Below, in pieces: positions 22,011 through 31,075 of a stretch of DNA of 64,000 nucleotides (within the stretch, counting starts at the first letter, position 1; each line of letters begins with the position of its first letter). The stretch is from Actinoallomurus sp963799975 (GTDB lineage: Bacteria; Actinomycetota; Actinomycetes; Streptosporangiales; Streptosporangiaceae). Location of the stretch: contig CAWCZF010000006.1 of NCBI GenBank assembly GCA_963799975.1, positions 3,534,001 through 3,598,000 on the forward strand, in the 5' to 3' direction. The translations under genes were made by a program, and so were the position numbers. Below the pieces are notes generated by a model. That model saw only the letters and a program-made list of their open reading frames with translations, was not told the origin of the DNA and ran no database searches.

Positions 22011-22611
22011 CTAGTGGTGTCGGCCGCAGGCTCGGGCGGGCGCGGGACGCGGCGGCCGGGCGCTGCGCCTCGTGCGCACGGCCCGCGTGCTCTGAGGCGC
22101 GGGCGGCCGCGGGCGGCACCGGGACCACGTCGTGTCCGTGCAGCGGCGGAGCGCTCTCGGCCTGCGCGGCCATCGAAGGCTGCGCACGCCGCTCCGCGCG
22201 CCGCGAACGCTGCCGGCCGGCGTGCACGCGCCCGGACACGCCGCTGCGGCGCTGCCAGACCCGGCCGACGATGGCGACCTCTTCCGGCTCGCGGATCGGC
22301 GTCAGCCGCGCCCACGTCCTGGCCTCGGTCAGATAGCGGATCTGGGAGATCATCAGCTCGGTGAGGCGTTTGCCCTCGATCACCGGGCGCGTGCCCAGCC
22401 AGGTCAGGACACCAGGCGGCACGACGTAGGCGGTCACGCCGGCCGCGTGAAACGGCACGTGGACTATCTGGAGCAGGATGATCCAGGGCACGAAGATGCC
22501 AACGAAGACGCCGATCTGGACCAACGGCAACGGCATCGGCAGCTTGAGATCATAAAGCTTGTAGAGCCGCTTCTCGATGCGCCAGATATTGGTGTACGTG
22601 GGCAGATCCAC
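22011..22611 (-). CDS. TcpE-family conjugal transfer membrane protein
   Basis: The N-terminus MDLPTYTNIWRIEKRLYKLY is the hallmark of actinobacterial TcpE (PF12648). Two hydrophobic helices follow (PLVQIGVFVGIFVPWIILL and AAGVTAYVVPPGVLTWLG), then RPVIEGKRLTELMISQIRY and a basic/Pro tail. As read there is no stop and the frame runs on into the next, low-complexity protein. A TAG at 22013-22011 in the adjacent frame, followed by GAGGGC and an ATG, suggests that the stop was lost to a one-base error. A true fusion cannot be excluded. TcpE is an inner-membrane component of Tcp conjugation machines. Confidence 0.8.
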
Positions 22612-22660
22612 GCGGGCCCCACTCCCCTAACTGAGACCGGCCATATTCAGAACTGACCAA

Positions 22661-22945
22661 TCAGGAAATGCTTACTCCAAGTGCCTTGGCAATCGCCTTG
22701 GCGGTAGTCTCGATGATGTTCGGAACGTAGAAGATCACTCCGATTCCGATCGCGAGAATAATGAACTGCACAAACCGCGTTATCTCTCTAGTGAATAGAA
22801 AAAAGATCGCAACAATAGAGACGATGACCAGGAACAGCGGTCCGAAAATCTGACGAAGCCATTTCGCGAGATCGTCGGTGTTCAGGCCATCGGCGGGTGC
22901 CGCATCGACATGCTGCGGCAGCATCGCCAACATATGCTGAATCAT
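22661..22945 (-). CDS. TcpD-like small membrane protein
   Basis: 94 residues, intact, two transmembrane helices (IFGPLFLVIVSIVAIFFLF and FVQFIILAIGIGVIFYVPNI) after a short exported N-terminus. Size, topology and position between TcpC and TcpE match TcpD-like components of Tcp transfer loci. Base composition is visibly lower in GC (near half) than the neighbouring genes, with AGA/ATA/AAT codons that are rare nearby. ATG 22945 follows AAGGCTAGGTCG; an internal ATG 12 bases later is an alternative start. Confidence 0.75.
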   Translation of the reverse strand: MIQHMLAMLPQHVDAAPADGLNTDDLAKWLRQIFGPLFLVIVSIVAIFFLFTREITRFVQFIILAIGIGVIFYVPNIIETTAKAIAKALGVSIS

Positions 22946-23002
22946 CGACCTAGCCTTCCTTGGTCGGGTATGAATCGCTTTGGTCGGTCGGGGCCTGGCC
23001 TC

Positions 23003-24004
23003 TCACGAGGCGGCCGGAAGTGTCGAACCTCGAATATCCGTTACGTACCAATTACCGTCTTTCTTCACCATCGTGAGCTGGTAGGTCTGCTCGAGAGTTC
23101 CCCCCGAGCCCTTGTTCTGAACCGGTGCGACCTGCCAGACAACGGTCGCGTTGACCGTCCGCGAGGTGTCGGCGCCCCTCGGCGCGTTGATCTCTTTCAG
23201 CGCGCTGAAGGCGAAGGCGTTGGCCAGTCCCGTGACGGGCGGGTCCGAGTAGTAGCGCAGCGCGGCCGCGTCGCCGCTCGCGTAGGCCTTGAAGAAGCCC
23301 GTGAGAGGCTCCTGCAACTCGGTCTCGAGCGCCGAGTCACGGTCTTGGTCGGCGGCCGGCAGTGAGGCCCTCGTCGGTGGAGGGAGCGTCGCCGGCCGGC
23401 CCGATATCGCCAGCGTGCCGTCCTTCGCGTAGACGGGCACGGCGAGCTGGAACATTTTGCCGTTGGCCTGGACCAGGAGCGTCACGATCGCACGATTGAG
23501 ATCTTGCGCCTCGACCGTGGAGACCTGCGCCGAACGCAGCACCGATTTTCCGGTGTTGTCCCAGCCCAGCTGAGGGTCGACGCCCGGAGCGATGAATTGC
23601 GCCAGCAGTTTCTGCCGGTCCGCCGCCGTCGCCGGATCGTAGTTGAGGTAGACGTTGGCGAACGAAAGCGCATAAGACGACGCCTGCTGCTCGGGAAACG
23701 TCGGCTTTCCCGTGGTCTGCGTCGTCGTCGGCGCCACCGGCTTGGCCGTGAAGCGCTCGAACACCGCACGGACGCCGTTGACCGCCACGATGATGATGCA
23801 GGCCCAGAGGATGACGCGGCCGACGTAGATCCACCAGCGCCCGCCGGAACCTCCCCAGCCGCCACGACCGCCGCCGGACCCGCGGCGGCTCTTGCCCCGC
23901 CGCCCCTTGCCGTCCGGTTGGTCCCAGGGGTCGCCGGGCGTGAATCCACCCGGCGGGTAACCGGGCGAGCCGGCGTCGACAACGCCGGACGACCTGCGAG
24001 CCAT
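23003..24004 (-). CDS. TcpC-family conjugal transfer protein
   Basis: 333 residues, intact. ATG 24004 follows GGAGGGACG. A Gly/Arg/Pro-rich cytoplasmic N-terminus precedes a single helix (WIYVGRVILWACIIIVAVNGV), then two exported NTF2-like domains: first ASSYALSFANVYLNYDPATA, second LTGFFKAYASGDAAALRYYS through QLTMVKKDGNWYVTDIRGS. This is the TcpC architecture (PF12642), a bitopic VirB8-like scaffold of the Tcp machine. First gene of the operon, 65 bases downstream of a recognisable promoter. Confidence 0.88.
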   Translation of the reverse strand: MARRSSGVVDAGSPGYPPGGFTPGDPWDQPDGKGRRGKSRRGSGGGRGGWGGSGGRWWIYVGRVILWACIIIVAVNGVRAVFERFTAKPVAPTTTQTTGKPTFPEQQASSYALSFANVYLNYDPATAADRQKLLAQFIAPGVDPQLGWDNTGKSVLRSAQVSTVEAQDLNRAIVTLLVQANGKMFQLAVPVYAKDGTLAISGRPATLPPPTRASLPAADQDRDSALETELQEPLTGFFKAYASGDAAALRYYSDPPVTGLANAFAFSALKEINAPRGADTSRTVNATVVWQVAPVQNKGSGGTLEQTYQLTMVKKDGNWYVTDIRGSTLPAAS

Positions 24005-24068
24005 CGTCCCTCCGCTCGCGCCAGCCCCAGCCGGTTCGGCGCGCCGTCTTATCCATCTACTGGTGTTC

Positions 24069-24096
24069 GATTTACCACCTTAACCACGGCGGTCAA
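24069..24096 (-). promoter_or_regulatory. Putative promoter of the Tcp operon
   Basis: On the minus strand, TTGACC (24096-24091) and TAAATC (24074-24069) are separated by 16 bases, close to the primary-sigma consensus, in a locally AT-richer stretch. A start point near 24062 would give a leader of about 58 bases before the tcpC ATG. Confidence 0.55.
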
Positions 24097-24196
24097 TTGT
24101 TCCAGTGTCGAGCGGAGATGCACAGCCCCGGCACGCGGTTGTGGATAACTCCGCGTGACGAGCGGTATTACCGGAAGGAGACGTTCGTCCCCCCGA

Positions 24197-25276
24197 CTAC
24201 ACGTTGAACCGGAACTCCACCACGTCGCCATCCTGCATGACGTACTCTTTGCCCTCCATCCGTGCCTTCCCCGCGGCACGCGCGGCGGCTACGGAGCGTT
24301 CCGCGATCAGATCGCCGTACGACACGATCTCGGCCTTGATGAAACCGGTACGGAAGTCGGTGTGGATGACCCCGGCGGCCTCCGGCGCGGTCGCGCCCTT
24401 GCGGATCGTCCACGCCCGCGACTCCTTGGGGCCCGCCGTGAGGAACGTCTGGAGCCCGAGCGTGTCGAACCCCACCCGTACGAGCTGGAGTAGCCCGGGG
24501 TCCTCCTGGCCGGTCGACTGCAACAGCTCCAGCGCCTCGTCGTCGGGCAGCTCGATCAGCTCCGCCTCGATCTTGGCGTCCAGGAAGATCGCCTCGGCCG
24601 GCGAGACGAGCCCCTGGAGCCGCGCGCGCAGGTCGGCGTCGCCCAGCTCGTCCTCGTCGACGTTGAAGACGTAGAGGAACGGCTTGGCGGTCAGCAGGTG
24701 CAGCTCGCGCAGGACGCCCAGGTCCATCCCGGAGGCGTACAGCGTCGTGCCGTCGTCGAGCACTTTCTGCGCCGCCTGTGCGGCCGCGACGACGGCGAGC
24801 CGGTCCTTGTCCTTGGTGGTCCGCGCCTCCTTGTCGAGGCGCGGCAGGGCCTTCTCCAGGGTCTGGAGGTCGGCGAGGATCAGCTCGGTGTTGATGGTCT
24901 CGATGTCGCGCAGCGGAGCGACGTCGCCGTCGACGTGCGTCACGTCGGGGTCGTCGAACACGCGGATGACCTGGCAGATCGCGTCGGTCTCACGGATGTT
25001 GGCGAGGAACTGGTTGCCCAGTCCCTGACCCTCGGAGGCGCCCTTCACGATCCCCGCGATGTCGACGAACTGCATCGTCGCCGGCACGATCTTGGCGGAG
25101 TCGTAGAGCCGCGCCAGCTCGTCGAGACGCGGATCGGGCAGCCCGACCACTCCGACATTCGGCTCGATCGTGGCGAACGGGTAGTTCGCCGCGAGAGCGG
25201 TGTTCTTCGTCAGGGCGTTGAAGAGCGTCGACTTGCCGACGTTGGGCAGTCCGACGATTCCGATGGACAGGCTCAC
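24197..25276 (-). CDS. ychF: Redox-regulated ATPase YchF
   Basis: 359 residues, intact. Obg-family P-loop GLPNVGKSTLFNALT at the N-terminus, switch region NYPFATIEPNVG, DIAGIVKGASEGQGLGNQFL (G3) and a G4-like NVDE instead of NKxD, the change that gives YchF its ATP preference. A C-terminal TGS domain ends in GDVVEFRFNV. YchF binds ribosomes and affects oxidative-stress responses. GTG 25276 gives the standard MSLSIGIVGLPN start. Confidence 0.97.
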   Translation of the reverse strand: MSLSIGIVGLPNVGKSTLFNALTKNTALAANYPFATIEPNVGVVGLPDPRLDELARLYDSAKIVPATMQFVDIAGIVKGASEGQGLGNQFLANIRETDAICQVIRVFDDPDVTHVDGDVAPLRDIETINTELILADLQTLEKALPRLDKEARTTKDKDRLAVVAAAQAAQKVLDDGTTLYASGMDLGVLRELHLLTAKPFLYVFNVDEDELGDADLRARLQGLVSPAEAIFLDAKIEAELIELPDDEALELLQSTGQEDPGLLQLVRVGFDTLGLQTFLTAGPKESRAWTIRKGATAPEAAGVIHTDFRTGFIKAEIVSYGDLIAERSVAAARAAGKARMEGKEYVMQDGDVVEFRFNV

Positions 25277-25386
25277 GGACCGCGAGTCTACGGCCCGTAC
25301 GCACCTGTCCCGTCATCCGGAGACCGAGGCACGCGGCACCCGCGCGTCGGGCCGACAACGCGCGGCGGCTTTGTCACGATGCGGTC

Positions 25387-26602
25387 ATGGACGTTCTTCT
25401 CGGCTTGGTCGTGGGTCTGGTCGTCGGCGCCCTCGCGGGGGTGGCATGGGCGCGCGGCCGTACGGCGGCGATCACCGAACGCGCGCAAGGCGGCCGAGGA
25501 CAAGGTCGCCTACGTCGAGGAGCGGCTCGCCGAGCGCTTCCAGGCGCTGTCCGCGCAGGCGCTCGACGCGAGCAACCAGCGTTTCCTCGAACTGGCCGGC
25601 ACGCGGCTCGCGACCGCCAACGCCGAGGCGGCGGGCGAACTGGACAAACGCATCGCGCCGCTCAAGGACACGCTCGGCCGGGTCGAGGCGCAGCTGCGCG
25701 AGGTCGAGACCGGGCGGCGCGAGTCGCACGCCATGCTCGCCAAACAGGTGGAGTTCGTCCGCCAGAGCTCGGACCAGCTCCGCCGCGAGACCCGCACCCT
25801 CGTACGCGCCCTGCAGCGGCCCGAGGCGCGCGGCCGCTGGGGCGAGCTCCAGTTGCGCCGCGTGGTCGAGATCTCCGGCATGACCCGGCACTGTGACTTC
25901 GACGAGCAGGCCACCGCGCCCGGCGGCCTGCGGCCCGACATGGTCGTACGCCTCGCCGGCGGCAAGAACATCATCGTCGACTCCAAGGTGTCGCTCGCCG
26001 CCTACCTCGAGGCCGCCGAGGCCGAGGAGCCCGAGGTGTGGAAGGCGCGGCTGGACGCGCACGCGCGGCACCTGCGCGACCACGTCGACCGGCTGGCGGC
26101 CAAGGCGTACTGGCGCTCCTTCAGCCCGACGCCGGAGTTCGTGGTGCTGTTCGTGCCCGGTGAGGCGTTCCTGGCGCCCGCGCTCGACCGCGATCCGAGC
26201 CTGCTGGAGTACGCGATGCGCCGGCGCGTGCACATCGCCACCCCGACCACGCTCGTCACGATGCTGCGCACCGCGCACTACGCCTGGCAGCAGGACGCGC
26301 TGTCGGCGAACGCTCGCGCCGTGTTCGAGCTCGGCCGTGAGCTGTACGAGCGCTTGGGCACGCTGGGCCGCCACGTCGACCAGCTCGGCAAGGCACTGAC
26401 CAACGCGGTCGTCTCCTACAACCGCACCGTCGGCTCGCTGGAGAGCCGCGTCCTGGTCACCGCGCGGCGGCTGAACGAGCTGGGCGTCACCGACGACGAG
26501 CTCGACACGCCCGGGCAGGTAGGCGAGCCGGCGCGGACGCTGTCGGCGGCCGAACTCGCCGACGACGCCGACGAGAATCGCCAGATCCGGCTGCTTCCTT
26601 GA
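25387..26602 (+). CDS. rmuC: DNA recombination protein RmuC family (one frameshift)
   Basis: About 405 residues. ATG 25387 opens a membrane helix (VLLGLVVGLVVGALAGVAWA). One extra base near 25478 breaks the frame, and after it ARKAAEDKVAYVEERLAERF begins a coiled coil. The PD-(D/E)XK-like core follows: RGRWGELQLRRVVEISGM, ADMVVRLAGG-type and NIIVDSKVSLAAYLEA, where D and K fit the nuclease motif, then FVVLFVPGEAFLAPAL. RmuC proteins limit inversion at short repeats. The length leaves a remainder of one, matching a single insertion. Divergent from ychF. Confidence 0.9.
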
Positions 26603-26685
26603 CGCAGGTAACGTCGTGTCGCGGGACGTGACACCCCGGAGCGGGCTACCGTACGGTCAGGCACGACTCGACCCTGGGACGGCTG

Positions 26686-27243
26686 GTGGCAACGGACACG
26701 CGCGGAGGCCCGAAGGTGGCATCCCCTCCCGCGGGAGGGGCGCCCCGGCGCCCGCCCGCCACGGGCTCGGCGGTCACCCTGACCGGCCGGGGCGGCATCG
26801 TCGTCCTGTTCACGGCCACGCTGGCGGGCGCGATCGCCGGCGGCCTGACCGGGCTGCACGCGGCCATGGGCTTCCTGTTCGTGGCCGGCTGCCTGGCGGC
26901 GGTCCTGACGACCCGCCGTACGGACCTGCTCACGCTGGTGGTCAGCCCGCCGCTGGTCTTCTTCGCGGTGTCGCTGCTGTCGGCGTTCGCCGGCGCGTTC
27001 GGCGACCGGTCGTTCGCGGTCAGCGTGCTGCTGACGCTGGTCACGACGCTGACCTCCAACGTGCCGTGCCTGTTCGCCGGCGCGCTGCTCGTCGTGATCG
27101 TCTCGGTCCCGCGCGGCCTGCCGGCCAACCTGCGCGACCTGAGCGCCGGGATCGCCGAGGACCACCCGTTCCGCGGCCGCACGTCGCTGCGCGGCCGCAA
27201 GGACGAAGACGACGACCCCGTACGCTGGGACGAGACCGGCTGA
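26686..27243 (+). CDS. DUF6542 membrane protein
   Basis: 185 residues from GTG 26686. A basic Pro-rich N-terminus is followed by four hydrophobic helices (IVVLFTATLAGAIAGGLTGL, GFLFVAGCLAAVL, LLTLVVSPPLVFFAVSLLSA, NVPCLFAGALLVVIVSV) and a charged tail. This is the DUF6542 layout, equivalent in position to Rv1111c beside ispH and ychF. No biochemical role is known. Confidence 0.85.
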   Translation: MATDTRGGPKVASPPAGGAPRRPPATGSAVTLTGRGGIVVLFTATLAGAIAGGLTGLHAAMGFLFVAGCLAAVLTTRRTDLLTLVVSPPLVFFAVSLLSAFAGAFGDRSFAVSVLLTLVTTLTSNVPCLFAGALLVVIVSVPRGLPANLRDLSAGIAEDHPFRGRTSLRGRKDEDDDPVRWDETG

Positions 27244-27247
27244 CGTC

Positions 27248-28196
27248 TCAGGCGGAGCGCAGGTCCCGGCGCAGCTCGTGGGGCAACGCGAAGACCATGC
27301 GCTCGTGTACGGACTCGATCTCCTCGACGCTGTCGAAGCCGTGCTCGGCGAGGCAGGTCCAGTACGCCGCGTACGAGCTCCTCCGGCACCGAGGCGCCGC
27401 TGGTCACGCCCACCGTCGTCACGCCCTCCAGCCAGGCCGGGTCGATCTGCTCGGCGTAGTCGACGAGGTAGGACGCGTCGGCGCCGTGGTCCTTGGCGAC
27501 CTCGACGAGGCGCTTGGAGTTGGAGGAGTTCTGCGAGCCGACGACGATGACGAGCTCGGACTGGGCGGCGATGTCCTTCACCGAGACCTGGCGGTTCTGG
27601 GTGGCGTAGCAGATGTCGTCGGACGGCGGGTCGAGCAGCTTGGGGAAGCGTGCGCGCAGCGCCTCGACGGTCGCGACGGTCTCATCCACCGACAGCGTCG
27701 TCTGGGAGAGCCAGACGACCTTCTCCGGGTCGCGGACCGTGACGTTGGCCACGTCGTCCGGCCCGTCGACGAGCTGGACGTGCTCGGGCGCCTCGCCACT
27801 GGTGCCGATGACCTCCTCGTGGCCTTCGTGGCCGATGAGGAGGATGTCGTAGTCGCTGGTGGCGAACCGCTTGGCCTCCTTGTGCACCTTGGTGACCAGG
27901 GGGCAGGTCGCGTCGATCGTACGGAGGCCGAGGCCGGCCGCCTCCTCGTGCACGACCGGGGCGACGCCGTGGGCGGAGAAGACCACGATGGCGCCCTCGG
28001 GCACCTCGTCGGTCTCCTCGACGAAGATCGCCCCCCGCTCTTCGAGGGTCTTGACCACGTGGACGTTGTGGACGATCTGCTTGCGTACGTAGATGGGAGC
28101 GCCGTACCGCTCCAGCGCCAGCTCCACCGTCTGTACGGCTCGATCGACACCAGCGCAGTACCCACGCGGCTTGGCCAGGAGAACGCGACGAGTCAT
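27248..28196 (-). CDS. ispH: 4-hydroxy-3-methylbut-2-enyl diphosphate reductase (one frameshift)
   Basis: About 316 residues. IspH/LytB makes IPP and DMAPP from HMBPP in the last step of the MEP pathway, using a [4Fe-4S] cluster. The cluster cysteines are in PRGYCAGVDRAV, DATCPLVTKVH and a C-terminal SGAS-adjacent region; other family motifs include HNVHVV, SQTT and GSQNSSNSKRL. One extra base near 27357 shifts the end; repaired, it reads LAEHGFDSVEEIESVHERMV to the stop at 27248. I chose ATG 28196 (MTRRVLLAKPRGYCAG); ATG 28205 is in frame just upstream. Confidence 0.95.
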
Positions 28197-28346
28197 GGGT
28201 CCCATGGTAGGTGCGCCGATTCGCGCGCGAAATCCGGCCACGGCGCGTGAACACCGCGCCACTGTAGGGCAGAGTGTTCATCGGAACAGGACCGTACGGT
28301 ACCGACCAGTCCGTTTGTAAAGGGCTGGAGGGAGCAGAAACAAACG

Positions 28347-29180
28347 ATGACACCATCGCCGCGCCGCCTGAAAGAACACGTCAGGGACACCGTCAGTGAG
28401 CTCCCGATCCACGCCGCCCGGCTGGCGGTGATGGGTGTCGGACGGGCCCTCCTGCTCACCGATCGGATGCGGAAGGACTACCGCGAGGCACGCGAGTCCG
28501 GGCTCGGGCCCGTGCTGGGCCGGCTCAAGGACGACGCCGGCAGCCTCACCGGCATGGTCGTCGGCAAGGTCGCCGGCAACGGCGACGGCAACGGCCGGAC
28601 CGCGGAGGAGGCCCGGCCGCGCGCCGCCGACTCGGAGATCTCCATCGGCAAGCCCAGGCCGGCCGCGACCGCGACGACCCCGCGGCCCGCGCCGCCCAGG
28701 CCGCCGGCCACGCCCCCGGCGCGCCCCGCGGCGGCCGCCCGCCCGAAGCCGGCGCCCGCCACGACGCCCAAGCCGAGCGTGCCGCCCAGGCCGGCCGCCG
28801 AGGCCAGGCCGCAGCCCGCGGCCAAGCCCGCAGCCAAGGCCGCGCCCAAGGCCGCCGCGAAGACCGCGCCCAAGCCCGCGCCGAAGGCCACGTCGAAACC
28901 GGCACCCAAGCCGGCACCCAAGCCGGCACCCAAGCCGGCACCCAAATCAGCGCCCAAGGCGGCACCCAAAGCGGAAGCCAAGTCGGCGGCCGCCAAGGAC
29001 CTGCCCGTGACCGGCTACGACAAGGCGACCCTGGCCTCCGTACGCGCGCGACTGCGTGGCCTGGACGCCAAGCAGGTCGGCGAGCTGCGCGACTACGAGC
29101 GCGCTCACGCCGCGCGAGCGGACTTTCTGCGGATGTATGAGAACCGCATCGCCAAGCTGCGCGGCGGGAGCCGGCCCTAG
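28347..29180 (+). CDS. PAK-repeat protein, possible lipid-droplet-associated homologue
   Basis: 277 residues. The N-terminal helical part (LPIHAARLAVMGVGRALLLT, DRMRKDYREARESG) is followed by a long Ala-Pro-Lys region (about 90-215) with PAPK/PAAKAAPK repeats, then a compact C-terminal module: LPVTGYDKATLASVRARLRG, LDAKQVGELRDYERAHAARA. Its position next to ispH matches Rv1109c, and some actinobacterial proteins here are annotated as lipid-droplet-associated. Similarity at the N-terminus is only general. The lysine-rich tail could bind DNA or anionic lipid. Confidence 0.65.
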   Translation: MTPSPRRLKEHVRDTVSELPIHAARLAVMGVGRALLLTDRMRKDYREARESGLGPVLGRLKDDAGSLTGMVVGKVAGNGDGNGRTAEEARPRAADSEISIGKPRPAATATTPRPAPPRPPATPPARPAAAARPKPAPATTPKPSVPPRPAAEARPQPAAKPAAKAAPKAAAKTAPKPAPKATSKPAPKPAPKPAPKPAPKSAPKAAPKAEAKSAAAKDLPVTGYDKATLASVRARLRGLDAKQVGELRDYERAHAARADFLRMYENRIAKLRGGSRP

Positions 29181-29182
29181 GG

Positions 29183-30985
29183 TCAGACGTGCGCGGGCCG
29201 GTAGGCCGTCAGCCAGTCGTTGAGCGCGACCGCGCGTTCGAGGCCGATCCGATCCTGCTGGAGGCTGGCGTGGCCGATCGGCCGCCGCATCGCCTCCTCG
29301 ACCGCCTTCGCGTCCAGGTACGGCCGGATCGGCGCGGCGGAGTCGGTGACGATCTCCCCCAGCCGGTCCCTGATCGCCTTCTCGTAGCTGGCGTTCTGCG
29401 TCGCCGGGTACGGGCTCTTGACCCGCCGCACCACCGACTCCGGCAGCGTGTCGGCGACGGCACCGCGCAGCAGGCTCTTCTCCCGCCCGTCATAGGTCTT
29501 GTGCGACCAGGGCGTGTTGAAGACGTACTCCACGAGCCGGTGGTCGCAGAACGGCACGCGTACCTCCAGGCCGACGGCCATGCTCAGCCGGTCCTTGCGG
29601 TCCAGCAGGAGCCGCACCATCCGGGTGAGGTGGAGGTAGCAGATCTCCCGCATCCGCCGCTCGTGCGCGCTCACCCCGGGCAGGTGGGGCACCTCGGTGA
29701 GGGCCTCGTGGTACCTGCGGTCCTGGTACGCCACGGCGCGTGCGTCCAGGCCCGAGTCGAGCAGTTCGCGGCCGTGGCCGAGCGCGGTCGCGGCCCAGGG
29801 GAACATCTCGGCGGCCACCGCCTCGGGGTCGTGGAACCAGCGGTAGCCGCCGAACACCTCGTCGGCCGACTCACCGGACAGCGCGACGGTGGAGTGCCCG
29901 CGGATCTCGGCGAACAGCAGGTACAGCGAGGCGTCCATGTCGCCCAGGCCGGGCAGGTCGCGTGCCCGCAGCACGCTGTCCATGACCTCGGGTGAGGCGA
30001 GCTGGTCGGTGCGCAGGACGACGTCGGTGTGCTGGGAGCCGACGTGCTTGGCGACGTCGTGGACGTACGGCGCGTCGGCGGTGTCGCGCATCTCGTCGGG
30101 GATGAACCCGCCGGTCTCGTCCACGAAGTCGACCGCGAACGACCGTACGCTGTCGGGGCCGAGGGCGAGGTCGGACAGCGCGGTCAGCGCGCTGGAGTCC
30201 AGGCCGCCGGACAGCAGCGTGCACAGCGGCACGTCGGAGATGAGCTGGCGCTCGACGATGTCATCGAGGAGTTCGCGAACGTGGCGGACCGTGGTGGGCA
30301 CGTCGTCGGTGTGCTCACGCGCGGTCAGCGCCCAGTAGGTGCGGTCGATCAGGCCCTCGCGCGTGACGCGCACGGTGTGGCCGGGCTCGACCTCGCGCAT
30401 GCCGGAGAAGATGGCGTGCCCGGGGGTCTTGCACATGGTCAGCAGCTCGTACAGGCCCTCGTCGTCCACCTTCGCGGTGAACTCCGGGTTGGCCAGGATC
30501 GCCTTCGGCTCGGAGCCGAACAGCACGCCGTTCGGCATCGGCGCGTAGTAGAGCGGCTTGATGCCCATGCGGTCGCGGGCCAGGAGCAGCTCTTCGGTGC
30601 GCCGGTCCCAGATCGCGAAGGCGAACATGCCGTTGAGGCGCTCGACCAGGTCCGGCCCCCAGCGGAGGTACGCCTGCAGGACGACCTCGGTGTCGCTGCG
30701 GGTGCGGAACCGGTGCCCGTGCGCCTCGAGCTCGCGGCGCAGCTCGCGGAAGTTGTACGTCTCGCCGCTGTAGACGATGGTCGCGGGTCCCTCGCTCATG
30801 GGCTGCACGCCGCCCTCGACGTCGATGACGGCGAGGCGCCGGTGTCCCAGAGCGGCGTGCGGATCGATCCACAGCCCCTCGTCGTCAGGCCCGCGCAGCT
30901 CCATCGTCCGCGTCATGGCCAGTGCCGTCCGGCGCTCGTCGGTGAGGTCGCGTTCGTAGTCCACCCAGCCCGTTATGCCGCACAC
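29183..30985 (-). CDS. asnB: Asparagine synthase (glutamine-hydrolysing)
   Basis: 600 residues, intact, from GTG 30985 preceded by GGAGGACGAC. The nucleophile Cys is residue 2 (MCGITGWVDY), in the N-terminal class II glutamine amidotransferase domain (ELRGPDDEGLW, YNFRELR, SDTEVVLQAY). The ATP-pyrophosphatase domain has LLSGGLDSSAL near residue 255 and LSGESADEVFGGYRWF. It converts Asp, Gln and ATP to Asn and Glu. Monocistronic, facing the PAK-repeat gene with only two bases between stops. Confidence 0.95.
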   Translation of the reverse strand: MCGITGWVDYERDLTDERRTALAMTRTMELRGPDDEGLWIDPHAALGHRRLAVIDVEGGVQPMSEGPATIVYSGETYNFRELRRELEAHGHRFRTRSDTEVVLQAYLRWGPDLVERLNGMFAFAIWDRRTEELLLARDRMGIKPLYYAPMPNGVLFGSEPKAILANPEFTAKVDDEGLYELLTMCKTPGHAIFSGMREVEPGHTVRVTREGLIDRTYWALTAREHTDDVPTTVRHVRELLDDIVERQLISDVPLCTLLSGGLDSSALTALSDLALGPDSVRSFAVDFVDETGGFIPDEMRDTADAPYVHDVAKHVGSQHTDVVLRTDQLASPEVMDSVLRARDLPGLGDMDASLYLLFAEIRGHSTVALSGESADEVFGGYRWFHDPEAVAAEMFPWAATALGHGRELLDSGLDARAVAYQDRRYHEALTEVPHLPGVSAHERRMREICYLHLTRMVRLLLDRKDRLSMAVGLEVRVPFCDHRLVEYVFNTPWSHKTYDGREKSLLRGAVADTLPESVVRRVKSPYPATQNASYEKAIRDRLGEIVTDSAAPIRPYLDAKAVEEAMRRPIGHASLQQDRIGLERAVALNDWLTAYRPAHV

Positions 30986-31075
30986 AGTGTCGTCCTCCTC
31001 CGTCGCAGGTTCGACTGTCTGACAACACCTCTAACTCGACATTACTCCTCGGTTCACGGCAACTGACCAGCGGGG

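Noticed and set aside
11719..24004. Integrated conjugative element with ends
   Set aside because: No integrase, relaxase, tRNA or flanking direct repeat was seen around the operon, so I call only the transfer-like operon and not a mobile element.
28546..28965. Trp/Ala-rich minus-strand frame across the PAK repeats
   Set aside because: Artefact of reading the AAG-CCC repeat in reverse; composition (WA repeats) is not protein-like.
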